Positions 1 through 8,331 of a stretch of DNA of 14,374 nucleotides are shown piece by piece (the first letter of the stretch is position 1; every line of letters begins with the position of its first letter). A model generated the notes under the pieces. That model saw only the letters and a list, made by a program, of their open reading frames with translations. It was not told the DNA's origin and did not search any database. A program made the position numbers and the translations under genes. Origin of the DNA: Rhodospirillales bacterium. GTDB lineage: Bacteria; Pseudomonadota; Alphaproteobacteria; Rhodospirillales; Casp-alpha2. Location of the stretch: the NCBI GenBank assembly GCA_016187325.1, contig JACPJY010000052.1, positions 1 through 14,374 of the forward strand, given 5' to 3'.

Positions 1-1293
<1,293 letters not shown>

Positions 1294-1294
<1 letters not shown>

Positions 1295-1941
1295 TGAACT
1301 TGATCTTGATGGGTCCCCCGGGAGCCGGGAAGGGGACCCAGGCGAAGCGTCTCGAGGCGAATCATGGAATCGTCCAGTTGTCGACCGGTGACATGCTGAG
1401 GGCGGAAGTGGCGAGCGGCAGCGAGCTCGGCCGCCAGGCCAAGAAGGTGATGGAGACGGGCGGTTTGGTTTCGGACGAGTTGATCATCGCCATGCTGTCG
1501 GCGTGCATTGAGCGCGACGATTGTCGGAACGGCTTCATCCTCGACGGTTTTCCACGCACCTCGCGACAAGCTGAGGCGCTCGACAGGATGCTCAAGGAAA
1601 AGGGCATGAAGATCGACCACGTCATCGAGTTGACTGTCGACGACGGCGCGATCGTGAGACGGATTACCGGGCGCTATACCTGCACCAAGTGCGGCACGGG
1701 CTATCACGACGAGTTTCAGAAGCCGGCCAAAGCGGGAGTCTGCGACAAGTGCGGCGGCCGCGAGTTCACCCGCCGCGCCGACGACAACGCGGAAACCGTG
1801 CGGGCCCGCCTCAAGGCCTATCACGACCAAACGGCACCGGTGATCGCCCATTATCGCAAGAAGGGGGTGATGGAAAGCGTCGACGGTATGGCCGCGATCG
1901 ACGACGTGACCTTGGCGCTGAACGCCGCCGTAAGCCTATGA
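1294..1941 (+). CDS. adk: Adenylate kinase, zinc-type LID
   Basis: Cytosolic enzyme interconverting ATP + AMP and 2 ADP. The 215-residue protein has the P-loop GPPGAGKGT (residues 7-15), the AMP/ATP-binding DGFPRT motif (84-89) and a long LID domain carrying four cysteines (130, 133, 150, 153) in two CxxC pairs. These are expected to bind a structural zinc, unlike the Cys-free LID of E. coli Adk. Length is normal for a long-type bacterial Adk. The ATG shares its A with the secY stop; no strong ribosome binding site of its own is visible inside the secY tail, so coupling is likely. The secY-adk order is the usual end of the spc operon. A promoter for the next operon begins about 30 bases after the stop. 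Confidence 0.97.
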
Positions 1942-1971
1942 AAAGGACGCCGAAACTGCGGATGGAGCGTG

Positions 1972-1999
1972 TTGACTTGAGGCTGTCAAGCCCTATAAT
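1972..1999 (+). promoter_or_regulatory. Sigma70-type promoter of the alpha operon
   Basis: TTGACT at 1972-1977 and a perfect TATAAT at 1994-1999 are separated by 16 bases. Transcription would start near 2006 and give a leader of about 60 nt before rpsM. The leader is A/T-rich at 2026-2044, then has the Shine-Dalgarno GAGGAGAA at 2053-2060. This is the best promoter-like sequence in the ribosomal part of the window. It would let rpsM-rpsK-rpoA-rplQ be transcribed independently of secY-adk. The call rests on sequence match only. Confidence 0.8.
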
Positions 2000-2066
2000 C
2001 GCGCCTCTTCCGGCACCCGGCGGACAAAAATATTGTTTAATTTCCATAGTTTGAGGAGAACGATCC

Positions 2067-2450
2067 TTGGCGCGCATCGCTGGCGTTAACATCCCGACCG
2101 CGAAGCGAGTCGTGGTCGCGCTCACTTACATTCACGGTATCGGCAGGACATCGGCGCGGAAGATTTGCGAAGCCATCGGCATTCCGCCCGAACGGCGGGT
2201 CAACGAGCTCACCGAACAAGAGGTCGTGCGCATCCGCGAGGCCATCGACCAGGACTTCCAGGTCGAGGGCGACCTCAGGCGCGAGGTAGCGATGAACATC
2301 AAGCGGCTGATGGACCTCGGCTGTTACCGGGGACTCAGGCATCGCCGTGGATTGCCGGTGCGCGGCCAGCGGACGCATACCAATGCGCGTACCCGCAAGG
2401 GACCGGCCAAGGCGATCGCCGGCAAGAAAAGAATACTGACCAAGACCTAA
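2067..2450 (+). CDS. rpsM: 30S ribosomal protein S13
   Basis: Protein of the head of the small ribosomal subunit that contacts tRNA and the B1 bridges. The 127-residue product begins ARIAGVNIPTAKRV after the initiator and carries the conserved RGLRHRRGLPVRGQRTHTNA stretch and a basic tail. Family members are usually about 122 residues, so the C-terminus is a few residues longer. The start is TTG at 2067. It is supported by the Shine-Dalgarno GAGGAGAA (2053-2060) and by the conserved N-terminus; no ATG or GTG lies close by in frame. A weak start codon behind a strong promoter and strong ribosome binding site is worth noting. It is the first gene of the alpha operon, 9 bases before rpsK. Confidence 0.97.
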   Translation: MARIAGVNIPTAKRVVVALTYIHGIGRTSARKICEAIGIPPERRVNELTEQEVVRIREAIDQDFQVEGDLRREVAMNIKRLMDLGCYRGLRHRRGLPVRGQRTHTNARTRKGPAKAIAGKKRILTKT

Positions 2451-2459
2451 GGAACCGGA

Positions 2460-2852
2460 ATGGCACAAGTACCCACTCAACGACCGCGTCGCCGCGAGCG
2501 CAAGAACATCGTCTCCGGCGTTGCTCACGTGAACGCGTCGTTCAACAACACCGTTATCACCATCACCGACGCGCAGGGCAACACTATTGCCTGGTCGTCG
2601 TCCGGGGCGAAGGGGTTCAAGGGGTCGCGGAAATCGACACCGTACGCCGCCCAGGTTGCCGGCGAGGATGCGGGGCGCAAAGCGATGGAACACGGCATGA
2701 AAACCCTCGAGGTCGAGGTCAAGGGCCCGGGCTCGGGCCGCGAATCGGCATTGCGCGCGCTGCAGGCGGTCGGTTTCACGATCACCGCCATTCGCGACGT
2801 GACGCCGATACCCCACAACGGCTGCCGGCCGCGAAAGCGGCGCCGGGTCTAG
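2460..2852 (+). CDS. rpsK: 30S ribosomal protein S11
   Basis: Protein of the small-subunit platform, near the mRNA exit and the 690/790 loops of 16S rRNA. The 130-residue product has the family core: VNASFNNTVITITD, then KGFKGSRKSTPYAAQ, then GPGSGRESALRALQ, and the conserved C-terminal NGCRPRKRRRV. Length is normal. The ATG at 2460 follows the Shine-Dalgarno-like AAGGAA (2449-2454), which overlaps the rpsM stop, so the two genes are tightly linked. The stop is TAG at 2850-2852, followed by a 154-base spacer with several hairpins before rpoA. Confidence 0.97.
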   Translation: MAQVPTQRPRRRERKNIVSGVAHVNASFNNTVITITDAQGNTIAWSSSGAKGFKGSRKSTPYAAQVAGEDAGRKAMEHGMKTLEVEVKGPGSGRESALRALQAVGFTITAIRDVTPIPHNGCRPRKRRRV

Positions 2853-2866
2853 GGCGGCGGAAGATA

Positions 2867-2967
2867 CGCCGCGTCCGACGCGGCGGGGATGCAAAGAGAC
2901 ATCCCGAGAACCGCTGGCCCCTCAGGGGAATTGGCGGAACGGATACCAAGGAGGGGACTGATTCCCC
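2867..2967 (+). other. Three hairpins in the rpsK-rpoA spacer
   Basis: The 154-base spacer (2853-3006) holds three dyads. First is a perfect 9-bp inverted repeat with a 1-base centre at 2867-2885 (CGCCGCGTC-C-GACGCGGCG). Second is a two-part stem at 2911-2937, CCGC...GCGG enclosing CCCC-TCA-GGGG. Third is GGGGA-CTGAT-TCCCC at 2953-2967. None is followed by a T run, so none looks like an intrinsic terminator. They could set mRNA processing, stability or rpoA translation; the function is inference. Confidence 0.5.
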
Positions 2968-3006
2968 GGAGCTTTCGATCAACGTCGTAAGCGTGAGGTC
3001 ACCCAA

Positions 3007-4023
3007 GTGATTCAGAAAAATTGGCAGGAATTGATTAAACCCACGAAGCTCAACGTCCAACCCGGGACCGACGCAATGCGAACGGCGACCATCGTCGCCG
3101 AGCCGCTGGAGCGCGGCTTCGGCTTGACGTTGGGCAACGCGCTCAGGCGCGTGCTGCTGTCATCGCTCCAGGGCGCGGCAGTAACGTCGCTGCAGATCGA
3201 CGGCGTGCTGCACGAGTTCTCGTCCATACCGGGCGTCCGCGAGGATGTCACCGACATCGTCCTCAATATCAAGTCGTTGCACATCCGCATGTCCGCCGAA
3301 GGGCCGAAGCGGATGACGCTGAAGGCACAAGGTCCTGCCGAAGTGAAAGCAAGCGCGATCGAGGCCGGCCCCGACATCGAAATCATGAATCCGGATCTGG
3401 TGATCTGCCATCTCGACAAGGGCGCCAAGCTGAACATGGAACTGACGGTCGAGAACGGCAAAGGTTACGTGCCGGCCAACCAGAACCGTCCCGAAGACAG
3501 TCCGATCGGCCTAATTCCGGTGGATGCGGTGTATTCGCCGGTGCGCAAAGTCTCCTACAAAGTCGAGAACACCCGCGTCGGCCAGGTCACCGACCACGAC
3601 AAGTTGATTCTGGAGGTTACCACCAACGGCGCCGTTACCCCCGAGGACGCGATGGCTCTCGCCGCCCGCATCCTGCAGGATCAGCTGAGCCTGTTCATCA
3701 ATTTCGAAGAGCCGCGCGCCGCACACGCCGAAGAGATGCGCGAGGAACTGCCGTTCAACAAGAACCTGCTACGCAAAGTGGACGAACTCGAGTTGTCGGT
3801 GCGCTCAGCCAACTGCCTCAAGAATGACAACATCATCTACATCGGCGACTTGGTACAGAAGAGCGAGACCGACATGCTGCGCACTCCCAACTTCGGGCGA
3901 AAATCTCTCAATGAAATCAAGGAAGTGCTGGGACAGATGGGCCTGCATCTGGGGATGGAGATCCCGAACTGGCCGCCGGAGAACATCGAGGAGATGGCGA
4001 AGAAGCTGGAAGACCCGTTCTGA
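3007..4023 (+). CDS. rpoA: RNA polymerase alpha subunit
   Basis: Scaffold for RNA polymerase assembly and contact point for activators and UP elements. The 338-residue product has the dimerising N-terminal domain (about 1-235, with GFGLTLGNALRRVLLSSLQG at 37-56). A short linker follows (RAAHAEEMREE), then the C-terminal domain from about residue 255. The DNA-contacting region is intact: R266 in ELSVRSANC corresponds to R265 of E. coli, and TPNFGRKSLNEIKEVL is present. The start is GTG at 3007, preceded by GAGG at 2995-2998. The conserved opening (IQKNWQELIKPTK) fixes it. An 86-base gap with a small hairpin separates it from rplQ, the usual next gene. Confidence 0.97.
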   Translation: MIQKNWQELIKPTKLNVQPGTDAMRTATIVAEPLERGFGLTLGNALRRVLLSSLQGAAVTSLQIDGVLHEFSSIPGVREDVTDIVLNIKSLHIRMSAEGPKRMTLKAQGPAEVKASAIEAGPDIEIMNPDLVICHLDKGAKLNMELTVENGKGYVPANQNRPEDSPIGLIPVDAVYSPVRKVSYKVENTRVGQVTDHDKLILEVTTNGAVTPEDAMALAARILQDQLSLFINFEEPRAAHAEEMREELPFNKNLLRKVDELELSVRSANCLKNDNIIYIGDLVQKSETDMLRTPNFGRKSLNEIKEVLGQMGLHLGMEIPNWPPENIEEMAKKLEDPF

Positions 4024-4062
4024 AGCCGGAACGGCAAACCCTCGTTTAAAGAACTAATATGC

Positions 4063-4084
4063 GTGCGTGTAAAATGGCACGCGC
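4063..4084 (+). other. Small hairpin in the rplQ leader
   Basis: GTGCGTG (4063-4069) can pair with CACGCGC (4078-4084) over 7 bp including one G-U, around an 8-base A-rich loop. It lies just upstream of the rplQ Shine-Dalgarno AAGAGGAG (4094-4101). It has no T run and is probably a local mRNA structure in the rpoA-rplQ spacer. Function is unknown. Confidence 0.35.
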
Positions 4085-4109
4085 ACGAAAGCAAAGAGGA
4101 GCCTAAACC

Positions 4110-4544
4110 ATGCGGCACCGTAAAAGCGGACGCAAACTCAACCGCACCAGCAGCCACCGCAAAGCCATGCTGTCGAACATGACGGTGGCGCTCATCATCC
4201 ACGAGCAGATCAGCACCACCCTGCCGAAGGCGAAGGAAGTACGGCGCGTCGCCGACAAGATGATCACCCTCGGCAAGCGCGGCACCCTGCACGCGCGGCG
4301 TCGCGCCCACTCGTTCCTGCGCGACGAGGCGTCGGTCGCCAAGCTGTTCGGGGCACTCGCCGAGCGTTATAAGCAGCGCAACGGCGGCTACACGCGGGTG
4401 CTGAAGGCCGGCTTCCGATACGGCGACGCGGCGCCGATGGCGATGGTCGAGTTGATCGACCGCGATCTGGAGGCCAAGGGCGCCGAGGACAAGGCTCGTC
4501 ATGCGCGCGAACAGCAAACCGAAGGGGCCAGCGACGCCGCCTGA
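4110..4544 (+). CDS. rplQ: 50S ribosomal protein L17
   Basis: Large-subunit protein located near the polypeptide exit tunnel. The 144-residue product starts with the invariant MRHRKSGRKLNRTSSHRKAM and continues with the family core (IHEQISTTLPKAKEVR, then GGYTRVLKAGFRYGDAAPMA). Like other alphaproteobacterial L17 it carries a hydrophilic Lys/Glu/Ala-rich C-terminal extension relative to the 127-residue E. coli protein. The ATG at 4110 is 8 bases after AAGAGGAG. It is the last gene of the alpha operon and is followed about 40 bases later by an intrinsic terminator. Confidence 0.97.
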   Translation: MRHRKSGRKLNRTSSHRKAMLSNMTVALIIHEQISTTLPKAKEVRRVADKMITLGKRGTLHARRRAHSFLRDEASVAKLFGALAERYKQRNGGYTRVLKAGFRYGDAAPMAMVELIDRDLEAKGAEDKARHAREQQTEGASDAA

Positions 4545-4580
4545 GCGCCGCCCGGCACCGCCACCGGAAGCGCGTCCACG

Positions 4581-4605
4581 AAGGCAGCCCAAGGGCTGCC
4601 TTTGC
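4581..4605 (+). terminator. Intrinsic terminator after rplQ
   Basis: AAGGCAGCCC (4581-4590) and GGGCTGCCTT (4593-4602) form a perfect 10-bp inverted repeat; realistically GGCAGCC and GGCTGCC pair around a CAAG tetraloop. The stem runs into TTT at 4601-4603. The T tract is short and broken (TTTGCCGTTT). The position, about 40 bases after the last ribosomal gene, fits the end of the alpha operon. Confidence 0.8.
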
Positions 4606-4666
4606 CGTTTCCGGGATGCTAAAATCGGTCCGAAGTGCCAACCGAGACTCGGCTGGGAGGATTGAC

Positions 4667-6085
4667 GTGGTGCGCATGGCAGACAGGATGGCCGCTGCCG
4701 CCGTGTTGGCGGCGGTATTCATCGCCGTAACCGCCGGTGCCGCCGAAAAGCAGGTGCCGCCGTCGCGAGACGCGGTGACTATGTCGTTCGCGCCGCTGGT
4801 CAAGAAAGCGGCGCCAGCGGTGGTCAACATTTACGCCCGCAAGATCGTCCGCCAGCGCGGCAGCATACCGCTGTTCGATGATCCGTTCTTCCGCCGTTTT
4901 TTCGGCGAGGAGTTCGGCCTCGGCGTGCCGCGCCCGCAGCTCCAGAACTCCCTGGGATCCGGGGTGATCGTCCGCGCCAACGGTCTGATTGTCACCAACA
5001 AACACGTTATCGAGGGCGCCGACCAGATCAATGTGGTGCTGGCGGACCGGCGGGAATTTGCCGCCAAGATCGTGGTCTTCGACGATCGCACCGATCTCGC
5101 TGTGCTGCAGATGGACGCCGTCGACGCACCGTTGCCGGTGCTGGAACTTGGCGATTCCGACGATATCGAGGTCGGCGATCTGGTACTCGCCATCGGCAAT
5201 CCGTTTGGCGTCGGTCAGACGGTGACCGGCGGCATCGTGTCGGCACTGGCGCGTACCCGAGTCACACCTTCGGACCTGAATTTCTTCATCCAGACTGACG
5301 CCGCCATCAATCCCGGCAATTCCGGCGGCGCGCTAGTCACCATGAACGGCAAGTTGATCGGCGTAAACACCGCGATCTACTCGAAATCCGGCGGCTCGCT
5401 CGGCATCGGCTTCGCCATTCCGTCGAACATGGTGCGCGCCGTCATCACCGGCATCACCAAGGACGGCAAGCTGGTGCGGCCATGGCTGGGGGCGATGGGC
5501 CAGAGTGTCTCGCAGGACATTGCCACATCGCTCGGCCTCAAGCGACCGACCGGGGTACTGATCAGCCACGTCTACAAAGGCGCCGCCGCCGATGTCGCCG
5601 GGTTGCGCGTCGGCGACGTGGTGCTGGCGGTCAACGGCCACGAGGTCGACGACCCGAAAGCGTTGCAGTTCCGCATCGCGACACTGCCCATCGGCGACAC
5701 GGTGGCGCTCAGGGTGTGGCGGCGCGGCGGCACCGCGGCGCTGAAGTTGGTGCTGGCGCCGGCACCGGAGAATCCACCGCGCGCCGTCACCGGGCTCGAC
5801 GGCCGGCATCCGTTGGCCGGGGCGACGGTCGCCAACATGTCGCCGGCGCTGGCCGAAGAACTGGGGCTGGATCCGTTCGCCAAGGGGGTGATCATCCTCG
5901 ATTTGCATCGCGGTTCGCCAGCCAGCCGGCTCGGCTTCCGCGCCGGCGACATGGTGCGCGCCGTCAACGGCGCCGATGTCGCCACGGTGGCGGATTTGAA
6001 GACGGTCTTGGAACGTCGCGTCGACCGCTGGCAGATCAACATCGACCGCGGCGGCGAATCCATGAAACTCATCATCAACGGCTGA
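4667..6085 (+). CDS. Periplasmic Do-type serine endoprotease (DegP/DegQ-like)
   Basis: Envelope quality-control protease of the HtrA family. From GTG 4667 the product has 472 residues. A signal peptide comes first (about 1-27, hydrophobic AAAAVLAAVFIAVTAGA), then a trypsin-like domain with catalytic His113 (TNKHVI), Asp143 (RTDLAVL) and Ser219 (GNSGGAL). Two PDZ domains follow (about 271-366 and 386-470). Two PDZ domains argue for DegP/DegQ rather than DegS. The GTG is preceded at 6 bases by GGGAGG (4655-4660); GTG 4670 is an alternative. An in-frame ATG at 4616 is upstream of this site and would bury the signal peptide behind a charged extension. A -10-like TAAAAT lies at 4620-4625 without a clear -35. 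A DegP-type gene right after rplQ is common in Alphaproteobacteria. Confidence 0.93.
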   Translation: MVRMADRMAAAAVLAAVFIAVTAGAAEKQVPPSRDAVTMSFAPLVKKAAPAVVNIYARKIVRQRGSIPLFDDPFFRRFFGEEFGLGVPRPQLQNSLGSGVIVRANGLIVTNKHVIEGADQINVVLADRREFAAKIVVFDDRTDLAVLQMDAVDAPLPVLELGDSDDIEVGDLVLAIGNPFGVGQTVTGGIVSALARTRVTPSDLNFFIQTDAAINPGNSGGALVTMNGKLIGVNTAIYSKSGGSLGIGFAIPSNMVRAVITGITKDGKLVRPWLGAMGQSVSQDIATSLGLKRPTGVLISHVYKGAAADVAGLRVGDVVLAVNGHEVDDPKALQFRIATLPIGDTVALRVWRRGGTAALKLVLAPAPENPPRAVTGLDGRHPLAGATVANMSPALAEELGLDPFAKGVIILDLHRGSPASRLGFRAGDMVRAVNGADVATVADLKTVLERRVDRWQINIDRGGESMKLIING

Positions 6086-6114
6086 AGATGATACCCAGGT
6101 GGGCCCGGTGCGAG

Positions 6115-6142
6115 TTGGCGGCGGACCGGATTATGCGCTAAC
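6115..6142 (+). promoter_or_regulatory. Possible promoter ahead of the dienelactone hydrolase
   Basis: TTGGCG (6115-6120) and GCTAAC (6137-6142), 16 bases apart, resemble a weak sigma70-type pair in the 124-base degP-hydrolase spacer. A perfect palindrome, CCGGCGCCGG, lies at 6154-6163 downstream. This is a low-confidence match in GC-rich sequence. Confidence 0.25.
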
Positions 6143-6209
6143 GTCTGCATGTCCCGGCGCCGGCGGCGTCGGCCAAAAAATCGGTTACCAGGTTTTCAGG
6201 GAGGACTCG

Positions 6210-6905
6210 ATGAGCGGCAAGGAAATCACCATCGCTGCCGCGGACGGCGGCAAGTTCATGGGCTATCTGGCGGCCCCGGCTTCCGGCAAGGGGCCCGGCG
6301 TGGTGGTGATCCAGGAAATCTTCGGCGTCAACAAAATTATGCGCGAGATCACCGACGGCTTCGCTCAGGCCGGCCACGTGGCGCTGTGCCCCGACTTGTT
6401 CTGGCGCCAGCAGCCGGGCATCCAGCTGACCGACCAGACCGAGGCGGAATGGGCGCGCGCCTTCGAGCTGTTCAACGGCTTCGATCTCAAGAAGGGCGTC
6501 GATGACCTGAACGCCACCATCGAGACGCTGCGGAAGCAGAAAGGCTGCACCGGTAGGGTCGGCACCGTTGGCTTCTGCCTCGGTGGCCGGCTCGCCTACC
6601 TGACGGCGACGCGCACCAAGGCCGACGCCGCCGTCAGCTATTATGGCGTGATGTTGACCGAGCACGTGAAGGAGCCGGTAAAGGCGCCGCTGATGCTGCA
6701 CATCGCGACCGAGGACGAATACGTGCCAAAGGACCAGCAGGCGAAGATCCATGCAGCGCTAAAAAGCAACCGCAAGATAACCATCTACGACTACAAGGGG
6801 CAGAACCACGCCTTCGCCCGCGTCGGCGGCAAGCATTACGACAAGGCGTCGGCCGATCTCGCCCGCAAGCGCACTCTCGACTTCTTCAAGGCGAACCTAG
6901 GCTGA
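6210..6905 (+). CDS. Dienelactone hydrolase family protein
   Basis: Alpha/beta-hydrolase resembling carboxymethylenebutenolidase, which opens dienelactone to maleylacetate in chloroaromatic degradation; many chromosomal homologues have unknown substrates. The 231-residue product carries the family's catalytic set: Glu36 (IQEIFG), nucleophile Cys123 (GFCLGG), Asp169 (ATEDEY) and His200 (QNHAF). The numbering is close to that of classical dienelactone hydrolases, and the length is typical. The start is ATG 6210 with AGGGAGGA at 6198-6205; an in-frame start at 6099 lacks such a site and adds sequence unlike the family. No aromatic-degradation genes are nearby, so a housekeeping or detoxification role is as likely as catabolism. 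It lies between degP and rarA. The enzyme class is secure, the substrate is not. Confidence 0.9.
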   Translation: MSGKEITIAAADGGKFMGYLAAPASGKGPGVVVIQEIFGVNKIMREITDGFAQAGHVALCPDLFWRQQPGIQLTDQTEAEWARAFELFNGFDLKKGVDDLNATIETLRKQKGCTGRVGTVGFCLGGRLAYLTATRTKADAAVSYYGVMLTEHVKEPVKAPLMLHIATEDEYVPKDQQAKIHAALKSNRKITIYDYKGQNHAFARVGGKHYDKASADLARKRTLDFFKANLG

Positions 6906-6932
6906 CCTGGCAGATGAGAGGAGCGGCGCACC

Positions 6933-8258
6933 ATTCGCAAATCTAGGCCCGGGATCGGCGGGGACACGAGCACGCTGTTCGAGAAAAGCGCGCCGCGGCC
7001 GTTGGCCGACCGGCTGCGGCCGAAGACGCTCGACGAAGTGGTCGGCCAGGACCACCTGCTGAAGGGCGACGGGCCGATCGCCCGCATGGTTGCCGCCGGG
7101 CAGCTTAGCTCGATCGTGCTGTGGGGGCCGCCCGGCTCCGGAAAGACCACCATCGCGCGTCTGCTCGCCCACCAGACCGACCTGCATTTCGAGCGGTTGT
7201 CGGCGGTGTTCTCGGGGGTCGCGGACTTGCGCCGGGTGTTCGACGCCGCCCGCGGCCGTCGCGAGATGGGGCAGGGCACGCTGCTGTTCATCGACGAAAT
7301 CCACCGTTTCAATCGAGCCCAACAGGACGGCTTCCTGCCGTACGTCGAGGACGGTACGGTGATCCTGGTCGGCGCCACCACGGAGAACCCGTCGTTCGAG
7401 CTCAATGCGGCGTTGCTGTCACGAACCCAGGTGCTGGTGTTGAACCGGCTCGACGAAGCCTCGCTCGAGATACTGCTTCAGCGAGCCGAGGTCGACACCG
7501 GCCGCGCCCTGCCGCTCGATGCCGACGCCCGCACTGCACTGCGCGCCATGGCCGACGGCGACGGCCGATATCTCTTGAACATGGTCGAAGCGGTGCTGAC
7601 CTCGCCCGACAAACCGCTGCTCGATACCAAGGCGCTGGCCGCCATCGTGCAGCGGCGGGTGCCGCTTTACGACAAGTCGCAGGAAGGCCACTACAACCTG
7701 ATCAGCGCGTTGCATAAGTCGCTGCGCGGCTCCGACACCGACGCGGCGCTTTATTGGCTGGCGCGCATGCTGGCCGGCGGCGAGGATCCACGTTACATCG
7801 CCCGCCGGTTGGTGCGCTTCGCCAGCGAGGACATCGGCCTCGCCGACCCGCAGGCCCTGGTGCAGGCGCTTGCCGCCTGGGAGACCTATGAACGCTTGGG
7901 CTCGCCGGAAGGCGAGTTGGCGATCGTGCAGTGCGTGATCTATCTCGGCACCGCGCCCAAGTCGAACGCCGCCTACGTGGCGGCGGGGGCGGCGGCGCAG
8001 GCGGCCCGGGAGAGCGGCTCGCTCGATCCGCCAAAGCACATCCTGAACGCGCCGACGACGCTGATGCGCGAGCTCGGCTACGGCAAGGGCTATGAATACG
8101 ACCACGACGCCGAGGAGGGCTTCTCCGGCCAGAACTATTTTCCCGACGGCATGGCACGCAAGCGCTTCTACCGGCCGGGCGAGCGCGGCTTCGAGCTCGA
8201 GATCATGAAGCGGCTCGACTATTGGGACGGCCTCAGGAAGAAAAAGAAGACGGATTGA
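6933..8258 (+). CDS. rarA: Replication-associated recombination protein RarA (MgsA), AAA+ ATPase
   Basis: Clamp-loader-like ATPase that acts at stalled replication forks. With the proposed start it has 441 residues, matching the family (about 430-450). Seen: Walker A GPPGSGKTT (65-73), Walker B LLFIDEIH (117-124), sensor 1 GATTENPSF, arginine finger Arg164 (LLSRTQ), and the C-terminal region with SALHKSLRGSDTDAALYWLA and YIARRLVRFASEDIGL. The first standard start in frame is TTG 7002, but this has no good ribosome binding site and cuts the conserved APRPLADRLRP in two. The frame is open back to 6918, and ATT 6933 follows AGAGGAG (6917-6923) at 9 bases, so initiation at ATT is proposed; CTG 6975 is another option. 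rarA near degP and rluC is usual in this class. Confidence 0.93.
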   Translation: MRKSRPGIGGDTSTLFEKSAPRPLADRLRPKTLDEVVGQDHLLKGDGPIARMVAAGQLSSIVLWGPPGSGKTTIARLLAHQTDLHFERLSAVFSGVADLRRVFDAARGRREMGQGTLLFIDEIHRFNRAQQDGFLPYVEDGTVILVGATTENPSFELNAALLSRTQVLVLNRLDEASLEILLQRAEVDTGRALPLDADARTALRAMADGDGRYLLNMVEAVLTSPDKPLLDTKALAAIVQRRVPLYDKSQEGHYNLISALHKSLRGSDTDAALYWLARMLAGGEDPRYIARRLVRFASEDIGLADPQALVQALAAWETYERLGSPEGELAIVQCVIYLGTAPKSNAAYVAAGAAAQAARESGSLDPPKHILNAPTTLMRELGYGKGYEYDHDAEEGFSGQNYFPDGMARKRFYRPGERGFELEIMKRLDYWDGLRKKKKTD

Positions 8259-8267
8259 CCCGACCGC

Positions 8268-8331
8268 GGCCGCTCCGGCGTCGAATACGACGCAGGGTGC
8301 GTTCTATTTTGTGCCGGCACCGGGAGCGGCC
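8268..8331. other. Cloverleaf-like dyad between convergent genes
   Basis: GGCCGCTCC (8268-8276) and GGAGCGGCC (8323-8331) form a 9-bp inverted repeat. It encloses a hairpin, GCGTCG-AATA-CGACGC (8278-8293), and a perfect palindrome, GTGCCGGCAC (8311-8320). It starts 9 bases after the rarA stop and runs into the 3' end of the MFS gene on the other strand. A T-rich patch (8302-8310) follows the inner hairpin on the plus strand. It may help end transcription from both sides, but there is no classical U run next to a stem. Confidence 0.35.

Noticed and set aside
2037..2894. Open frame of 285 codons on the minus strand across rpsM and rpsK.
   Set aside because: It is fully opposite two certain ribosomal protein genes, Arg/Pro-rich and without recognisable motifs.
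4616..4666. DegP-type protease starting at ATG 4616.
   Set aside because: It adds 17 charged residues before the signal peptide, lies upstream of the good Shine-Dalgarno at 4655-4660 and overlaps a possible -10 box.
6099..6209. Dienelactone hydrolase starting at 6099.
   Set aside because: The added 37 residues are unlike the family; ATG 6210 has a strong Shine-Dalgarno, and from it the catalytic residues fall at the usual family positions (Glu36, Cys123).
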